A DNA stretch of 64,000 bases from the NCBI GenBank assembly GCA_032622095.1, contig CP136067.1, positions 40,345,549 to 40,409,548 on the forward strand, in the 5' to 3' direction. The notes beneath the pieces are model-generated. The model searched no databases. It saw nothing but the letters and a program-made list of their open reading frames with translations, and had not been told where the DNA came from. The DNA comes from Siphonodentalium dalli (taxonomy: Eukaryota; Mollusca; Scaphopoda; Gadilida; Siphonodentaliidae). The translations under genes and the position numbers were made by a program. Shown piece by piece: positions 1-11,504 of the stretch. The number at the start of each line of letters is the position of its first letter. The first letter of the stretch is position 1.

Positions 1-495
1 CAAACGATGCGATTTATAATAGGAAATATGATTTAAAATGTACTAACTATATTGCGTACCGGTTAGACTGTTTACAGGGTGTGTGTATTCGCGGATGTGT
101 CTTCGCGGATGTCTCATTGTTGCAACTTTTTTCTGTAACCTTTATGACCGCGTTAATTGCTTTCGATATTTAGGTGTGAACAATGGCTGGGCCACTCTTG
201 AAGATTTTATTGTAGGATTTTATTAACATAATGCATAAAATAAGAGCTAACATTGCTGATGAAGGAAAAGTATGTCTCAGTTGGAAGATAGACTAAAAGT
301 CATATTGTGAAGTATCGGGTGTGTATTTAATCCGATTATTATATTTTTGGTCCGCATTTAGATGCTTTCTGGTGTGATGAATGAGAAACCTGCAGTGATA
401 CTATTTTGCCGTAGTTGTTGTAATAATTTGAAGGATTAGTTGTTTTAACGGAATTCTGAGGCGGTGCATTCATGTAACCAATATATTTCATATCA
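1..495. other. no recognisable gene; AT-rich non-coding DNA
   Basis: No long reading frame, RNA gene or clear repeat was seen. It may be the upstream part of a lectin intron. Confidence 0.5.
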
Positions 496-1107
496 TCTAA
501 TATATATTTTGGGACGTCTGTTTGTCTGTCTGTTAGCTATGGTCGGGAAAACGGCTGGACAGATTGAGCTCAAACTTCCAATCTAAGGTTAGAAAATCAC
601 GGGCAGTGTTTACCGCCGTTTTGGAGAAGCTCAGAGCACCCATTCTCCACTCTCAGTCACAAAAATGACCGTCATTGGCACTGTGGAGTTAATCGCGTTG
701 ATAGTTAAAGAGCGTTCGTATCCGCAGTGTCGTTGATAAAGAGCGTATGCGTGTAATATGATTCTTACGTCTGGGTCCACACGTGAGCATGACTGTATCC
801 AGACATGAGCGTGTTGTGTTATTCTTACGTACTTAGGGCTTCCTAGGACCGGGGGAGATTTTCATCGGGTCAGTTTTTCCGCCCGAGGTGGTCTTCACCT
901 TGAATCGGGTACCCACAAATGATACATATGTGTGTGTCCTTTATAGACTCGAACAGATTGAGCTCAAACTTGCTACCCACGGGAAGTGTCATGGACGGGT
1001 TAAATTGTGACCCCGACATGACCTTGACCTTGAAAATGATCAATTCAAGGTCAAATCGGGTAAAACTGGCGGATTTCGCGTTTGGCTGACGAAAACGACC
1101 TTCTCAT

Positions 1108-1161
<54 letters not shown>

Positions 1162-1242
1162 AATCGTAACTCCGACCTGACCTTGACCTTCAAAATGGTC
1201 AATTCAAGGTCAAAGCCTGGACGAAGTCGGGTCACCTGCTAG
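496..1242 (+). mobile_element. Helitron-like non-autonomous repeat, copy 1
   Basis: The copy starts with TC next to TAATATATATTTTGG, shared with the copy at 5303, and continues with a TCTG-rich stretch and a GGGAAAACGG-CTGGACAGATTG block. It ends at CTAG before T. Just before the end lies GACGAAGTC, a small hairpin flanked by CC and GGG. A TC start, a 3' hairpin and a CTRR end are the known Helitron signature. Internal blocks carry TGACCTTGACCTT and CAAGGTCAA motifs. A (TA)n run at about 1113-1159 interrupts it. It has no coding capacity. Assignment to Helitrons is inferred from the ends only. Confidence 0.45.
1113..1159. repeat. (TA)n microsatellite
   Basis: About 47 bp of alternating TA inside the Helitron-like repeat. 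Confidence 0.9.
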
Positions 1243-1309
1243 TAATTTATATTTGTGCCTAATAATATGATCATTTCTGACTATGGTTTCCTTGTCCTTT
1301 ATGTTTCAG

Positions 1310-1498
1310 TGCTGTTCCCAGGGGAACGGTTGTTTCGTTTCTTCCAAGACACAAACGAAGCGTGGGTGATTAATCTTAATAAACCCGTCACATGGTTTGA
1401 GGCTAGAGATGCCTGCTCATCGCTGGACGGAGAACTGCCATTAGTGACAAGCAACGCAATATATGACCGCTTCAACGAACTGGACATAGCATACCCGG
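1310..1498 (+). CDS. C-type lectin domain, N-terminal exon (partial gene)
   Basis: This exon encodes the first half of a C-type lectin-like domain, an extracellular fold that often binds carbohydrate. It shows a W-F-E-A-R-D-A-C segment followed by a G-E-L-P-L-V stretch, the family's first conserved cysteine and the helix after it. The exon follows an acceptor (TTTATGTTTCAG) and ends at a strong donor (CCGG|GTAAGC). It starts at the second base of a codon and ends with one base over (phase 1). That phase fits the exon at 22075 exactly, giving ...AYP-G-TLK... A second GTAAG at 1536 would extend the exon but leaves phase 2, which does not fit. ATG codons just upstream (from about 1264) lie before the acceptor, so the real start is in an earlier exon. 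Ligand and specificity cannot be told from this half. Confidence 0.8.
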
Positions 1499-1560
1499 GT
1501 AAGCTAAACAGTGAACAACTGTATAACGTTGCCTGGTAAGATTTAACACACCTTACTATT

Positions 1561-2015
1561 TCTTGCTGAATTGTTATGATGCTGATGGGTCTTGCTGAAT
1601 TGCTATGATACTGGTGGGTCTTGCTGATTTGCTATGGCACTGGTGGCATTGGTGAATTGTTATGATTTTGGTGGGTCTTTCTGAATTGTTATGATGCTTG
1701 TGGGTCTTTTTGAATTGTTATTATGCTGTTGGGTCTTCCTGAATTGTTACGATGCTGGTGGTCTGCTGAATTGATATGATGGCGGTGGTCTTGCTGAATT
1801 GTTATGATGATGTTGGGTCTTTCTGATTTGCTATAAAGCTGGTGGGTCTTGCTGAATTGCTATGATGCTGGTGGCTCTTGCTGAATTGTTATGATGTTGG
1901 TGGGTTCTCCTGACTTGTTATGATGCTGGTGGGTCTTTCTTAATTGTTATTATGCTGGTGGGTCTTCCTGAGTTGTTATGATGCTGGCGGTCTTGCTGAT
2001 TTGCTATGATGCCGG
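1561..2015 (+). repeat. 29-bp minisatellite, about 16 units
   Basis: Degenerate direct repeats of about 29 bp, consensus close to TCTTGCTGAATTG then TTATGATGCTGGTGGG. Units follow each other without spacers, so it is not CRISPR-like. It begins about 60 bp after the lectin exon donor. Short ORFs across it are artefacts of the periodicity. Confidence 0.9.
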
Positions 2016-2943
2016 TAGCCAAAGCGATGTGGTTATGAAAAACTAATGTTATTTTATTGAAAGTTGTCATGTTCTCGGTGTTTCGATTTGATTCACTGTA
2101 ATTGGACCACAATATGCCTGTAATTCGTTCAAATGAACAAAAAGGCACGGTAAGTAAATCGCTAAATACATTGTTTGTTTTTGGCTCTATGAGTGGGAGC
2201 TTCATTTTTGTCGAAATGATGAGTCAAATTGTTCAATTGCATAGTATTACCAAGCTACTAAACAGAGTTCAGCCCCGTTACCACGCTATGTCTGACCGCG
2301 GCCGGCATGTGTATTTTCTTAATTAATTATAATATTTTTTGTGGAAGTGTTTTGGCAGTTACAATTCATTCTGGTTTGATCTAGACAATTTTCAAATGAA
2401 TATTGACATTCAGTTTCTCAGAATAATTTAGAATGAATAGTAACCTACAATAGTCTCAAATAAATAAATGAGTAATTTCTTCACATTATGTGTAGTTGTT
2501 GGCAGCGACAGCGTAGCATGGTTCCAAACTCAGTGTGTTTCTTAGTTATCACCTTGTATCCACTATATTACCACGAAAAATATTTCAGCCCAATGAAAAC
2601 TATTGTTAGTATGGAGTTTGGTCCACCCACGCAGGGGACAATCAAACGGAAATTTGCCTCATTATTATAAATATGGTTGTCAGCTAGAATATTGTGATGG
2701 ACCAGTATGACCTACAAGTCATCTTAGTCCAATTTTAATTGATCAAGAACTTCCTAGCATCCTTCATTTCTATACAGGTATATAACAAGATTTCATGAAT
2801 AGTCGTAGGGGATATCAGTTATTCTGAAGTGAAACACAGAATGCAAAATCATCCGAATTCCCTCCTTCGTGTTGATTTTGAGGAAAATTGAAAATATCAA
2901 AAGATATATATAATTCCATCACAAACTGCGAAGATTGTAAGGA

Positions 2944-3249
2944 ATCAATGTTCGAGCAGAAATTTGTTTACAAACCGACGTAAGATCAGTACACGTAAAT
3001 TTAGTATAACATTCCGTATTGTCCTCTAAATTACGGGGAAACTGCGTCGGGTTCAGATAAGCTAATATGTGCGGCCTCTTTTTCTGCCAGAGTAAAATCA
3101 ATGTTCGAGCAGAAATTTGTTTACAAACCGACGTAAGATCAGTACACGTAAATGGAGTATAACATTCCGTACTGTCCTCTCAATTACGGGGAAACTGCGT
3201 CGGGTTCAGATAAGCTAATATGTGCGGCCTCTTTTGCTGCCAGAGTAAA
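2944..3249 (+). repeat. 153-bp tandem duplication
   Basis: Two adjacent copies (2944-3096 and 3097-3249) begin with ATCAATGTTCGAGCAG and differ at only a few bases, which suggests a recent local duplication. No coding signal was seen. Confidence 0.9.
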
Positions 3250-3739
3250 ATCTAAAAAAAATTGATAAAAATAATTTCTATTTTTTTTTTCTTTTGCTCG
3301 GGGAAATTTGACAATTAAGCATATATAAAACGTCCAATGTAGAGGAATATTTCCGTCAACATTCCACAATTGCCTTCAACAGTAACAGTTTTGGCGGGAA
3401 AGCTGACAACGCGGAATTATTTGCGTGGATTGAGGCCTATAAAGAGGATATTCTGTCTTATACATGTACATGCCCCTGACTTCAAATCTTATATATATTT
3501 GCGAATGTCTGTATGTCCGCTATATACACTAACGGGGCGACATGTAGGGTCACTAAGGGTGTCTTACAAGGGTGTCAGTTTACGAGGAAGATAATGGTGC
3601 AGGATAAACAGTTGTATATAACGACGCTGTCACAGTAGGGTGGGGAAGGGGAGAGATGTTTTGTCCATGAAACGGGGAAACTTATGTTGCTGTTTAAATT
3701 TACCAACTGGTGCCGACCAAGTCAAGGATGGTATTGGGA

Positions 3740-3990
3740 GAGGGCGCCAACATTATTAAGAAGGCGCCATATTCGTGGATTTTCAAAAAACCTCAATTTA
3801 TAACGATAAATTTGAAGCAAAAATCATCCTTCATAACCAAGGTATGTTATAGTATTATAACAACACATGTGTACCCTGACCACATGCGAGATATGTTTGA
3901 GTTGTTAAAAAACAATTTGTCATGTAGGTCACTATAGAGTTTGACAGGAAGTTTCTGCAAAAAAACTTCACTGCATTATCTAGTTTATTA
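3740..3990 (+). repeat. interspersed repeat, inverted partner of 8350-8590
   Basis: Shared blocks in reverse order include GACAAATTG/CAATTTGTC, the TATAGTATTATA block, CTTCATAACCAA and a CTGCATTAT block. Family unknown; no ORF. Confidence 0.65.
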
Positions 3991-4929
3991 TCCCAACTAG
4001 GTTTTACACTCAGTCTACACTTTGAAACCATGAATGTCTGCGAGAAAATAAATAAAACATTTTTCATTGCATATTTTAGTTTTTTTGCAGAACTATTGGA
4101 TAATTGTCGATTTCATTAATGTACATTCATATATGTTAATGCTTCCAAGTACATGGCGATCCCCACACAAAATACTTATATAATCACATTGCAGACATCG
4201 CGGAGAGGTCTGATATGATGTATAAGCGTACAGGACCATTCGCGACAAACGTATGCATTACGTTGTCCACTAGCAAGCATGTATAACCAACCAACCTCAA
4301 GGGAACGACTCGTTCAATATTGTACTATATTGTCGACATGAATATATTGAATCACAGAAATGTTTCGATATAAAAAGTACATAATAACGCTTGTCCGATA
4401 AAATTATCAACTTAAAAGTTAGAATATTAGTGTTCACTAAATATATGCAAATTAGCAAACACCACAACTGGTGTTGTTTGCGAATCCGTGGGTATATACG
4501 ATTTATGACTTTTGAACGTCTTAGTGATGTGAAATAGCTGAAGTACTGCAGTGTGTGTGTGCTTAGATGTATTATTGCAATATAACATCAGGCGGGCGAC
4601 AAAAACAATTTCTCCGGGCGACAGTGTGAGTTGTCGCCCGCCACGTGACAGGACATGGACCAATCAGATAGGTGTAAAATAGGGAGGAGGGTAACAATAT
4701 CTTATTGGTGACTTTTCCTCCAAAAAATAGAACTGCAAATCGTTACAAAAACAAAACTACAAAAAATGAAGACTTTCTGATTTATTTTCTTGCAGACAGT
4801 CATGATTTCAGAGAGTAGACCTAGTGTAGACCCTAGTTGGTAAAATAAGATAGACAAGAAAACTAAGATGCATGCATCAGGTCGGCCGTGAACTATCTAT
4901 ACCATAGAATTGTTGTAGCTATCGATTAT

Positions 4930-5302
4930 ACATTTTGAAACACCTGTCTGTATGTATGTATGTGTGTATGCATGAATGCATGTGTGTATGTGTTATAGAC
5001 TCTAACACTGCTCGAATTTGGTATTTAACGTGTCAACTTGACCTCGCTCATAGGCATGTTTCTGGACCTTGACCGATCCGACTAAAAATTTGTGTGTAGG
5101 ACTACTTCGATCCCGGGAGCAATATGGACGGGTCCAATTTCACGTGGGACAATGTTCTCGAACGTGCTGATGTAGGCATGTTTCTGGACTAATTGAACAA
5201 TAGTTTGGCCAGACGCTGTATATACTGGGTACTGTCCAGATGGAAGCGATCACAAAAAATAATTCCCTAAATAGCCCGAACGAAGTCGAGTACATCAGCT
5301 AG
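4930..5302 (+). mobile_element. Helitron-like repeat, copy 2
   Basis: The 5' end is diverged (an ATACATTTTG and CTGTCTGTATG block). The 3' end is the shared GAACGAAGTCGAG hairpin region followed by CTAG before T. It is directly followed by copy 3, as in head-to-tail Helitron insertions. Confidence 0.4.
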
Positions 5303-5791
5303 TTTAATATATATTTTGGACATTTGTCTGTCTGTTTGTCTGTTAGCTATGGCCGGGAAAACTGCCGGACAGATTGGACGAAATTTGAGACCTAGGGGAA
5401 ATTATTTCCAGGGAGTATTTTGGACGGGTCAAATCTTGATCCCGACCATGACTTTGACATTCAAAAAGATAAATTCAAGGTCAAATCTGGTAAAACGGAA
5501 GTATTTCAACGAGATATAATACCTACTGTTACTTTTGTCCCAGGAGTGTTTCGGGTGGGTCAAATTATGACCCTGACCTGATCTTGACATTCAAAATTGT
5601 CAATTCAAGGTCAAATCGGGTAAAGCCGGGCGGATTTCGACGGGTACTTTTGTCCGGGGAGTGTTTTGGACGGGTCAAATCGTGACCCCGACATGACCTT
5701 CACCTTTAAAATAGTCAATTCAAGGTTAAATCGCGCATTTCTCCGAAAATCAGAGGGGAACATCCCGGACGAAGTCGGGTCCACCAGCTAC
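5303..5791 (+). mobile_element. Helitron-like repeat, copy 3
   Basis: Starts with TTTAATATATATTTTGG exactly at the end of copy 2, has the same TCTG block and a GGGAAAACTGCCGGACAG block, and ends with GACGAAGTCGGG, a hairpin with a GAA loop, then CTAC. Internal TTCAAGGTCAAA units recur about every 120 bp. Confidence 0.45.
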
Positions 5792-6039
5792 TATTATATA
5801 TTTCTAGATTTAGTTACAAACTAAATACCTGTATATTGTACAAAGAAATGTTTGACAAATATATCTGTATCAATATTACCATACGGGTCATTAAAATAGA
5901 TACGACGAAACAAATTTTGAAGGGTGCATGTATCAGGTAAATTTTTATATTTCAAATTATGACAGGAATGCGGAAAGTTGAAGTACCTACGTAATACTGG
6001 CTATCTGAATGAAGAGATATACATGTATATAAAAACCAA

Positions 6040-7310
6040 AATAGAAGATGACTGCTGGCGACAATGTTTTCCAAAAAAAAATCAAAGCATTCGATAGCTC
6101 CCATCTAGTTGTCAGCCCGAAGATCAATATGAAGTTTGGTGACTATCAGTTGAGGGATATGTCTGTACAGTTGCTAAACAATTCAATCACGCAAAAGAGG
6201 ATCAAAGAGTAAGATACCAAATTGCTGCCTGTGGTAATGTTTTTTAACGAAATTCGGGGAAATTAGATTACTCTCACCCTGGTTATCCAGAAGATAATTG
6301 TGGAATCTGGTGACGATCGGACAAGGGGTGTCGTCTGAAGGATCAACCAAATTATTTAGCCATAAAAATAGTAAAATTGAAGATCATCGCTGGCAGTGAT
6401 GTCTTCACAAGGACAGTTTGAGAACAAAATATGGCTCACATCTAGCGGTGACCCAAAATATCCACATAAGAAAAAGTTCTCCAATAAAAGCTGGCTGCAG
6501 GGTGCGCCAATTGATTCAAATTCGAAATTTAGCAGGGTGTACTGCTTGTGGCCATGTTTTCCCCGCAAATTTGATAGACTGATGGACAAAACCACTGAAT
6601 CCGTTGAATCAATATACATGTATACATGGATTAATTTATATGCATTGTTATACACAGTACTGGTATATAAAGGTACTGAAAATAACTATATTACTAGTAT
6701 ACACAAAATAAACCATATATCATGGCTATGGGTTCTAATATCCGAACATGACAGCTGAGAACTTGGTGTGAATTAAAGAGTGGTGGTTTCTCAAGCATAT
6801 CTAACCCTCCACGTTAGAAACATGCCATTAAATGTCATAAGTATAATCTAGCTTGAGGACAGAAGTGATCCATAAAACCCCCTTTAATTCAACCAGGTCC
6901 TCGCGCGATGTATGGTCGATCACATGATGATCTAGGGGGATCAGAATTGTTGTATAAAAACAGCACTGCATGTAAATATAAAATAAAATAGTGCTACATC
7001 TTATTACAGATTATTGCCATATATAATCAGTGATTATACAGACAGTCTGACAAAATAAAGTTTCAGTGACACTCTATCCGAAGAGGGGAATAATTTCATC
7101 TGTTACAGTCAATGGAGCAATTATGAATCTGGAAAGGTGAAATTTCTAAGTAATACTAGATATCGACATGACGCGATAACATATAACGTAAATGCAATAT
7201 GGCCGCTGGCGACCATTTTTTCCTATGAAATTAAAAAAATATTTGATAGCTCTCATCTGATAGATCAATATCAAGATAAATATGAAGTTTGATGATGATC
7301 GGATGAGTGA
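6040..7310 (+). repeat. diverged multi-copy repeat blocks
   Basis: Related blocks of roughly 160-240 bp recur at about 6045, 6220, 6380, 6540 and 7190. Each has a CTGGCGAC-like start, a GTTTTCC segment and an AATATGAAGTTTGGTGA-like tail. Identity between blocks is low. ORFs here are short. The family is not identified. Confidence 0.45.
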
Positions 7311-7340
7311 AGTGGTTTGTGCTAAACGGTTTAGTAATGC

Positions 7341-7650
7341 TTAAAAAGATTCTTACTTTAATATTTTTATGTTCACTTTATAAACTTCACTGAGTCATCT
7401 TTGTCATGTATTGAGTTTGATATCTTTTGTTAACAGTTTATAAATCATGTATGTCTCATGTTTGTTATTTTAATTTATGTGTTTATTATCATTAAATAAA
7501 GTTGCATTCCTTAAAAAGATTCTTACCTCAATGTTTTTATGTTCACTTTATAAACTCCACTGAGTCAATTTTGTCATGTATTGAATTTGATATCTTTTGT
7601 TAACAGTTTATAAATTATGTATGTCTCGTGTTCGTTATTATATTATATAC
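7341..7650 (+). repeat. 170-bp tandem duplication
   Basis: Copy 1 runs 7341-7510 and copy 2 starts at 7511; both begin TTAAAAAGATTCTTAC. Copy 1 ends with ATTAAATAAAG, an AATAAA-type signal. They may be two old copies of a transcript 3' end or a local duplication. Confidence 0.85.
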
Positions 7651-8349
7651 ACTTTATAGTGTGTTTTCAGAACGAAAAAAAATGAATAAAATCAACAAAT
7701 TTGTAAATTTAAAAACAATTCAAACGTTGTTGTATTCCATGTCCCAGCCCGGACATATACACCAAATTTCAATAATATTCATTGAGAAACAACGGACCAA
7801 ACGCTATATAACACCCGTATCAATCTTTTATTTCGAGTCGGACTCGGGTACATGTTATAGTAGGTACCGAATTGACACACGTAGACTGGGCGAGTTGGCC
7901 CTGGGGCGTTTAGACCGATTCCGGCACATACTATAATTTACAGTATGTATCCGTTTACGCGTAGTTTACTTTAGAAAGTTCCGCAATTAATACCGTAAAT
8001 AGAGCGACCATATTTGACAGATTATGCCTCTGTTATTGATTATCAAGTTGCTATACATTAAAAACGACAAATTCACATGCTCGTTCAAGCGCAGTAGTCT
8101 ATTTTCCCCATGTTAAAGGACATCCACAAATGATAAATAACGCTAACCTACTGCCGAATGTTTGACACGACAACTGTTAACATATTTGGGCTGAATTCAT
8201 CTGACGCGGTATTATTCCTCAAAATAAACAACAAAACCATCGTTACTTGGAAATGTAGTTTGGGCTAACATTTACATAAATCCTCCACGTCAATTATCCG
8301 ACACACACGTCAGATGAAAAAGTCACATGAAGTAACCGGCCAAATTGGC

Positions 8350-8590
8350 CGAAATAATGCAGTGCAAATACTTCCTTTCAAACTATCTAGTGACCTACAT
8401 GACAAATTGGTTGTTTTTAAACCACTTGTTTACACAATTGAAACAATATCTCTCATATTGTGAGGGTAAACATGTGTTGTTATATAATACTATAGCATAC
8501 ATTGGTTATGAAGGAAAGTGAGTTTTTTCCTCGAAATATTAGTTATAAATTGAGATTTTTGTCGCCGATTTCTACATAGTCATCCATGAT
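8350..8590 (-). repeat. interspersed repeat, inverted partner of 3740-3990
   Basis: Reverse-complement homologue of the segment at 3740-3990. The two could pair across about 4.4 kb of the intron. Confidence 0.65.
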
Positions 8591-8599
8591 ATAGGAATC

Positions 8600-10340
8600 T
8601 AAGTGTGTGGTATAAATGACAGGCGCACATTTTAATCTTAGACAGCGCCTTTATTCAACAACGGCTCCTTTGTGCGCGTAAGCGCACGTTTTGAACGTTT
8701 AATCATTTTGACTTAAACAAGAAACAAATTTGGGAATTTGTTTTATATTGAACTCCTTGATAAATTTAATGAAACTTTTGTTTTTAAATTAAACTTTTGA
8801 AAAACTAACTTGGTTATAACATCCGCCAATGGTGCAGTGGTCGGGGAGAAAAATCGCGAACTGACATACAGATAGAATGGGATCAGAGGACGGAACATCA
8901 CAATTGATAAAACATTCATTTCGCTGTGTTTCTTTCCAACGTATATATTTGTCACCATCATACTATGAATTAACGATGTATCGGAACACGACATGGGAAT
9001 GGTTGTTTGACGACGCGACGAATTGTTCAAGATTCTATTCACAATCTTATATACACCTATGCATTCTGGATAACTGAATAATTTAACTGCACCAAGTTCA
9101 CATTTTTATCTTGCATCAACCATCGTGACATAAGATAAAGAGATCAAAGGTATTTTGTGCAGTTCTTTGTGTGATGCCATTAGCCTAATCAGAATGCACC
9201 AATTGACCGGTTCCTGCAAATAACCGTATATTACTATTCTGAAGGACAAGTGCTGAATTTTTCATTACTGTCGGCAGTGGGTGAACTGCGACGTAAGAAA
9301 CTGTTCGCGTCCGACTAATGCTACATCCCGTGCATTTTATACGATGATTGGTACAGAATAACGAAAAGTTTTGTTTAATACCTTGCACATACTGTGGCTG
9401 ACAAACTATAACGTCACAACGTGCATCAACTAATATAAATTATACATTGAATTATGCGATTGTTCATTATACTTTTATTTCAAATACACATGTTATACAT
9501 TTGGAGGATGCACCGTATCTAGTGTATATACATATACCTGATATATAAGAACAATATTATAAGGGTATTCTTGTTGGTTGCGCAGATTTCATATCCCCCT
9601 GGTAGATATGTTATGTCGGTGTTTTAGTTATGGTAAAACCGGGTTCAACCATTATCTTCTTCGTAATAAGTTACCTCTGTTATATCCATTTGGAGCCATC
9701 TAGATTGCCCCCCGTTATTTGATGTAAACAGTATTTATTCCATATAATTCAAATACAGTGTATGTTACAAAAAATATGAATCATGAATATTGGTTTATGG
9801 AGGGGATCCGAGCCGATTTCGTGTGAATAAGCCCACGATTTGAGAATGATGAAATAATTTTAGGTAATTGTGTTCATACTAATTTTAGAAGATCGGTTTT
9901 GGTATATATGTTACTCAGTTACTCACAGTGTGGGATGGATCGATAGATATATCAAAATGAGATTTTTTTTCTTATGGAATAATAGAAAGCAATTGATTGA
10001 AAATAGATTTAGTATAGCGGAACGAAGTATAGATCGGTATAGACAAGAGTGTGAGGTGACATATCAAACGTTGGGTGAGTCTGATATGCAGTGTAGGGAG
10101 GGGAGGTGGTGAGTGTAAATGATAATCTATTGCTTTTAATTTATACACTAATCTGGTGTTCTGGCTTAACATTTTTGCATCCGAGCAGACACCACTATCA
10201 TTTGGATTTGTATGAATATCTAAAAACATTAACATTAATATTTCTATTTCTCACGCGAGTTTTGACGATATGAGTCGATTTCGTAACTGTTAGATGATAG
10301 ATGATATGCATGTGTGTGGTTCAAGTGGAAGTCCTTGGTT
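8600..10340. other. intronic sequence with no recognised feature
   Basis: Short ORFs only, none with family resemblance. No repeat was matched inside the window. Confidence 0.5.
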
Positions 10341-10349
10341 TGTGGTCGA

Positions 10350-11058
10350 GAGTTATTTTAATCTTTTTGTTCGAATAATGTATTTCTGAACTTCTCGGAA
10401 AATCGTTATGTTATCTTCCTGCGATAGTTCATTAGCACCATGTAGAAGTATATTGGTGGTGATGTTACATATATCTGACACTTCGTTCATAAATAACAAT
10501 CGATGTGCATTGTATAATTGGCATTCAAATAGATAATGTTCTGTGTCCTCTACTTCACCACAGCTACACATGGGTTGGTCGGCAACGAAGTTAGAATATG
10601 TGTGGTAATTCAGATTGCTACAGTGTAATCTGAGGCGGGCATGCGTAATTTGCGCTTCACGCGTGTTATAACCATTTAGGGGTCATATTTCGTTTTGGTT
10701 CCAGAGAATTTGAGAAAGTCGCCAGGGAGTCCATGGTTACATTGTCTGTGTCTAGGTTGTTCCACAAAATTGTTGTTGATGGGAGAAACGATTTTTTGTA
10801 ATAGTCATAGTCAAAATTAGGGACCATAAGCTTGCTAGACTGTCTAGTTTCACGTTGTGATATCTGTCCGTGAGTAGGTGGAACTAGGTTACTGAGATAG
10901 ACAGGTGATTGACCTTTTACCATTTAATAAAATAATTTTAGTTTATGTTTTTTCCGTCGTGATTTAAGGGTTTCCCAACTAGTTTCTCTAAGAAAAGATA
11001 CATTACTGACAGACCTGGTCGCACCTATCACAACACGAGCTGCCTCGTATTGTATATC
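10350..11058 (-). pseudogene. LINE reverse transcriptase C-terminal fragment, 5'-truncated
   Basis: Read on the - strand, the fragment gives an E-A-A-R-V-V-I-G-A-T-R segment, then Y-Y-K-K-S-F-L-P-S-T and L-W-N-N-L, the usual post-RT region of non-LTR retrotransposons. After a frameshift near 10660 comes a T-H-A-R-L-R-L-H-C segment and a zinc knuckle starting C-S-C-G-E-V-E with later H and C. The stop follows at about 10353. The 5' side stops at a (GATA)n run, so this is a truncated or interrupted copy. It is a different family from the longer LINE upstream on the same strand, because its C-terminal motifs differ. Confidence 0.75.
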
Positions 11059-11085
11059 TTCGATAGATAGATAGATAGATAGTTT
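11059..11085. repeat. (GATA)n microsatellite
   Basis: Several GATA units lie at the boundary between two LINE-derived segments. It may be the microsatellite-like tail of the upstream LINE. Confidence 0.75.
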
Positions 11086-11099
11086 ATTCTCAAGTCACC

Positions 11100-11420
11100 A
11101 TAAATATTGGTATAATAGAGTGAGTATATATATATATACATGTGAATAAACCAATTGAACATTTAATATAACATGTATACCAATAGGGCACATTCGTGTA
11201 TGGGTGTAGGTAACGGTGTATACATGGGGGGGGGGGGGTAGGGGTGTAAAACAGTATCGCGTGTTATAATTGTCGTATATATATATATGTGGGGGGGGGG
11301 GTCCATTGTATAAGTAATATATAATTGGCAAAAGTAAGGGGTCAGACCTGGGTCGGGGTAATATGGAACATATGCACAAGTCAATCTTTTTATTTCGGAA
11401 AGGATGGGGTGTCATTAACT
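11100..11420. repeat. low-complexity stretch with TA runs and two poly(G) tracts
   Basis: Holds short (TA)n tracts and G runs at about 11226-11238 and 11291-11301. It corresponds to the 3' flank or 3' UTR of the LINE on the - strand. ORFs across it are compositional. Confidence 0.6.
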
Positions 11421-11504
11421 CGCGCGCGTTATATTGCAGTCTTACTGAACGGGTGAGGGTGAATGGGGCATGTTACTTAGTTGCTGCGGTTCATCGTTTG
11501 TTCA

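Noticed and set aside
1255-1309. Lectin start codon upstream of the acceptor
   Set aside because: The ATG codons (from about 1264) lie in the intron before a strong acceptor, and the residues do not look like a signal peptide.
1561-2015. CRISPR-like array
   Set aside because: Units of 29 bp follow each other without unique spacers, and the context is eukaryotic.
6396-6758. A 120-codon ORF
   Set aside because: It lies in diverged repeat blocks and shows no conserved domain.
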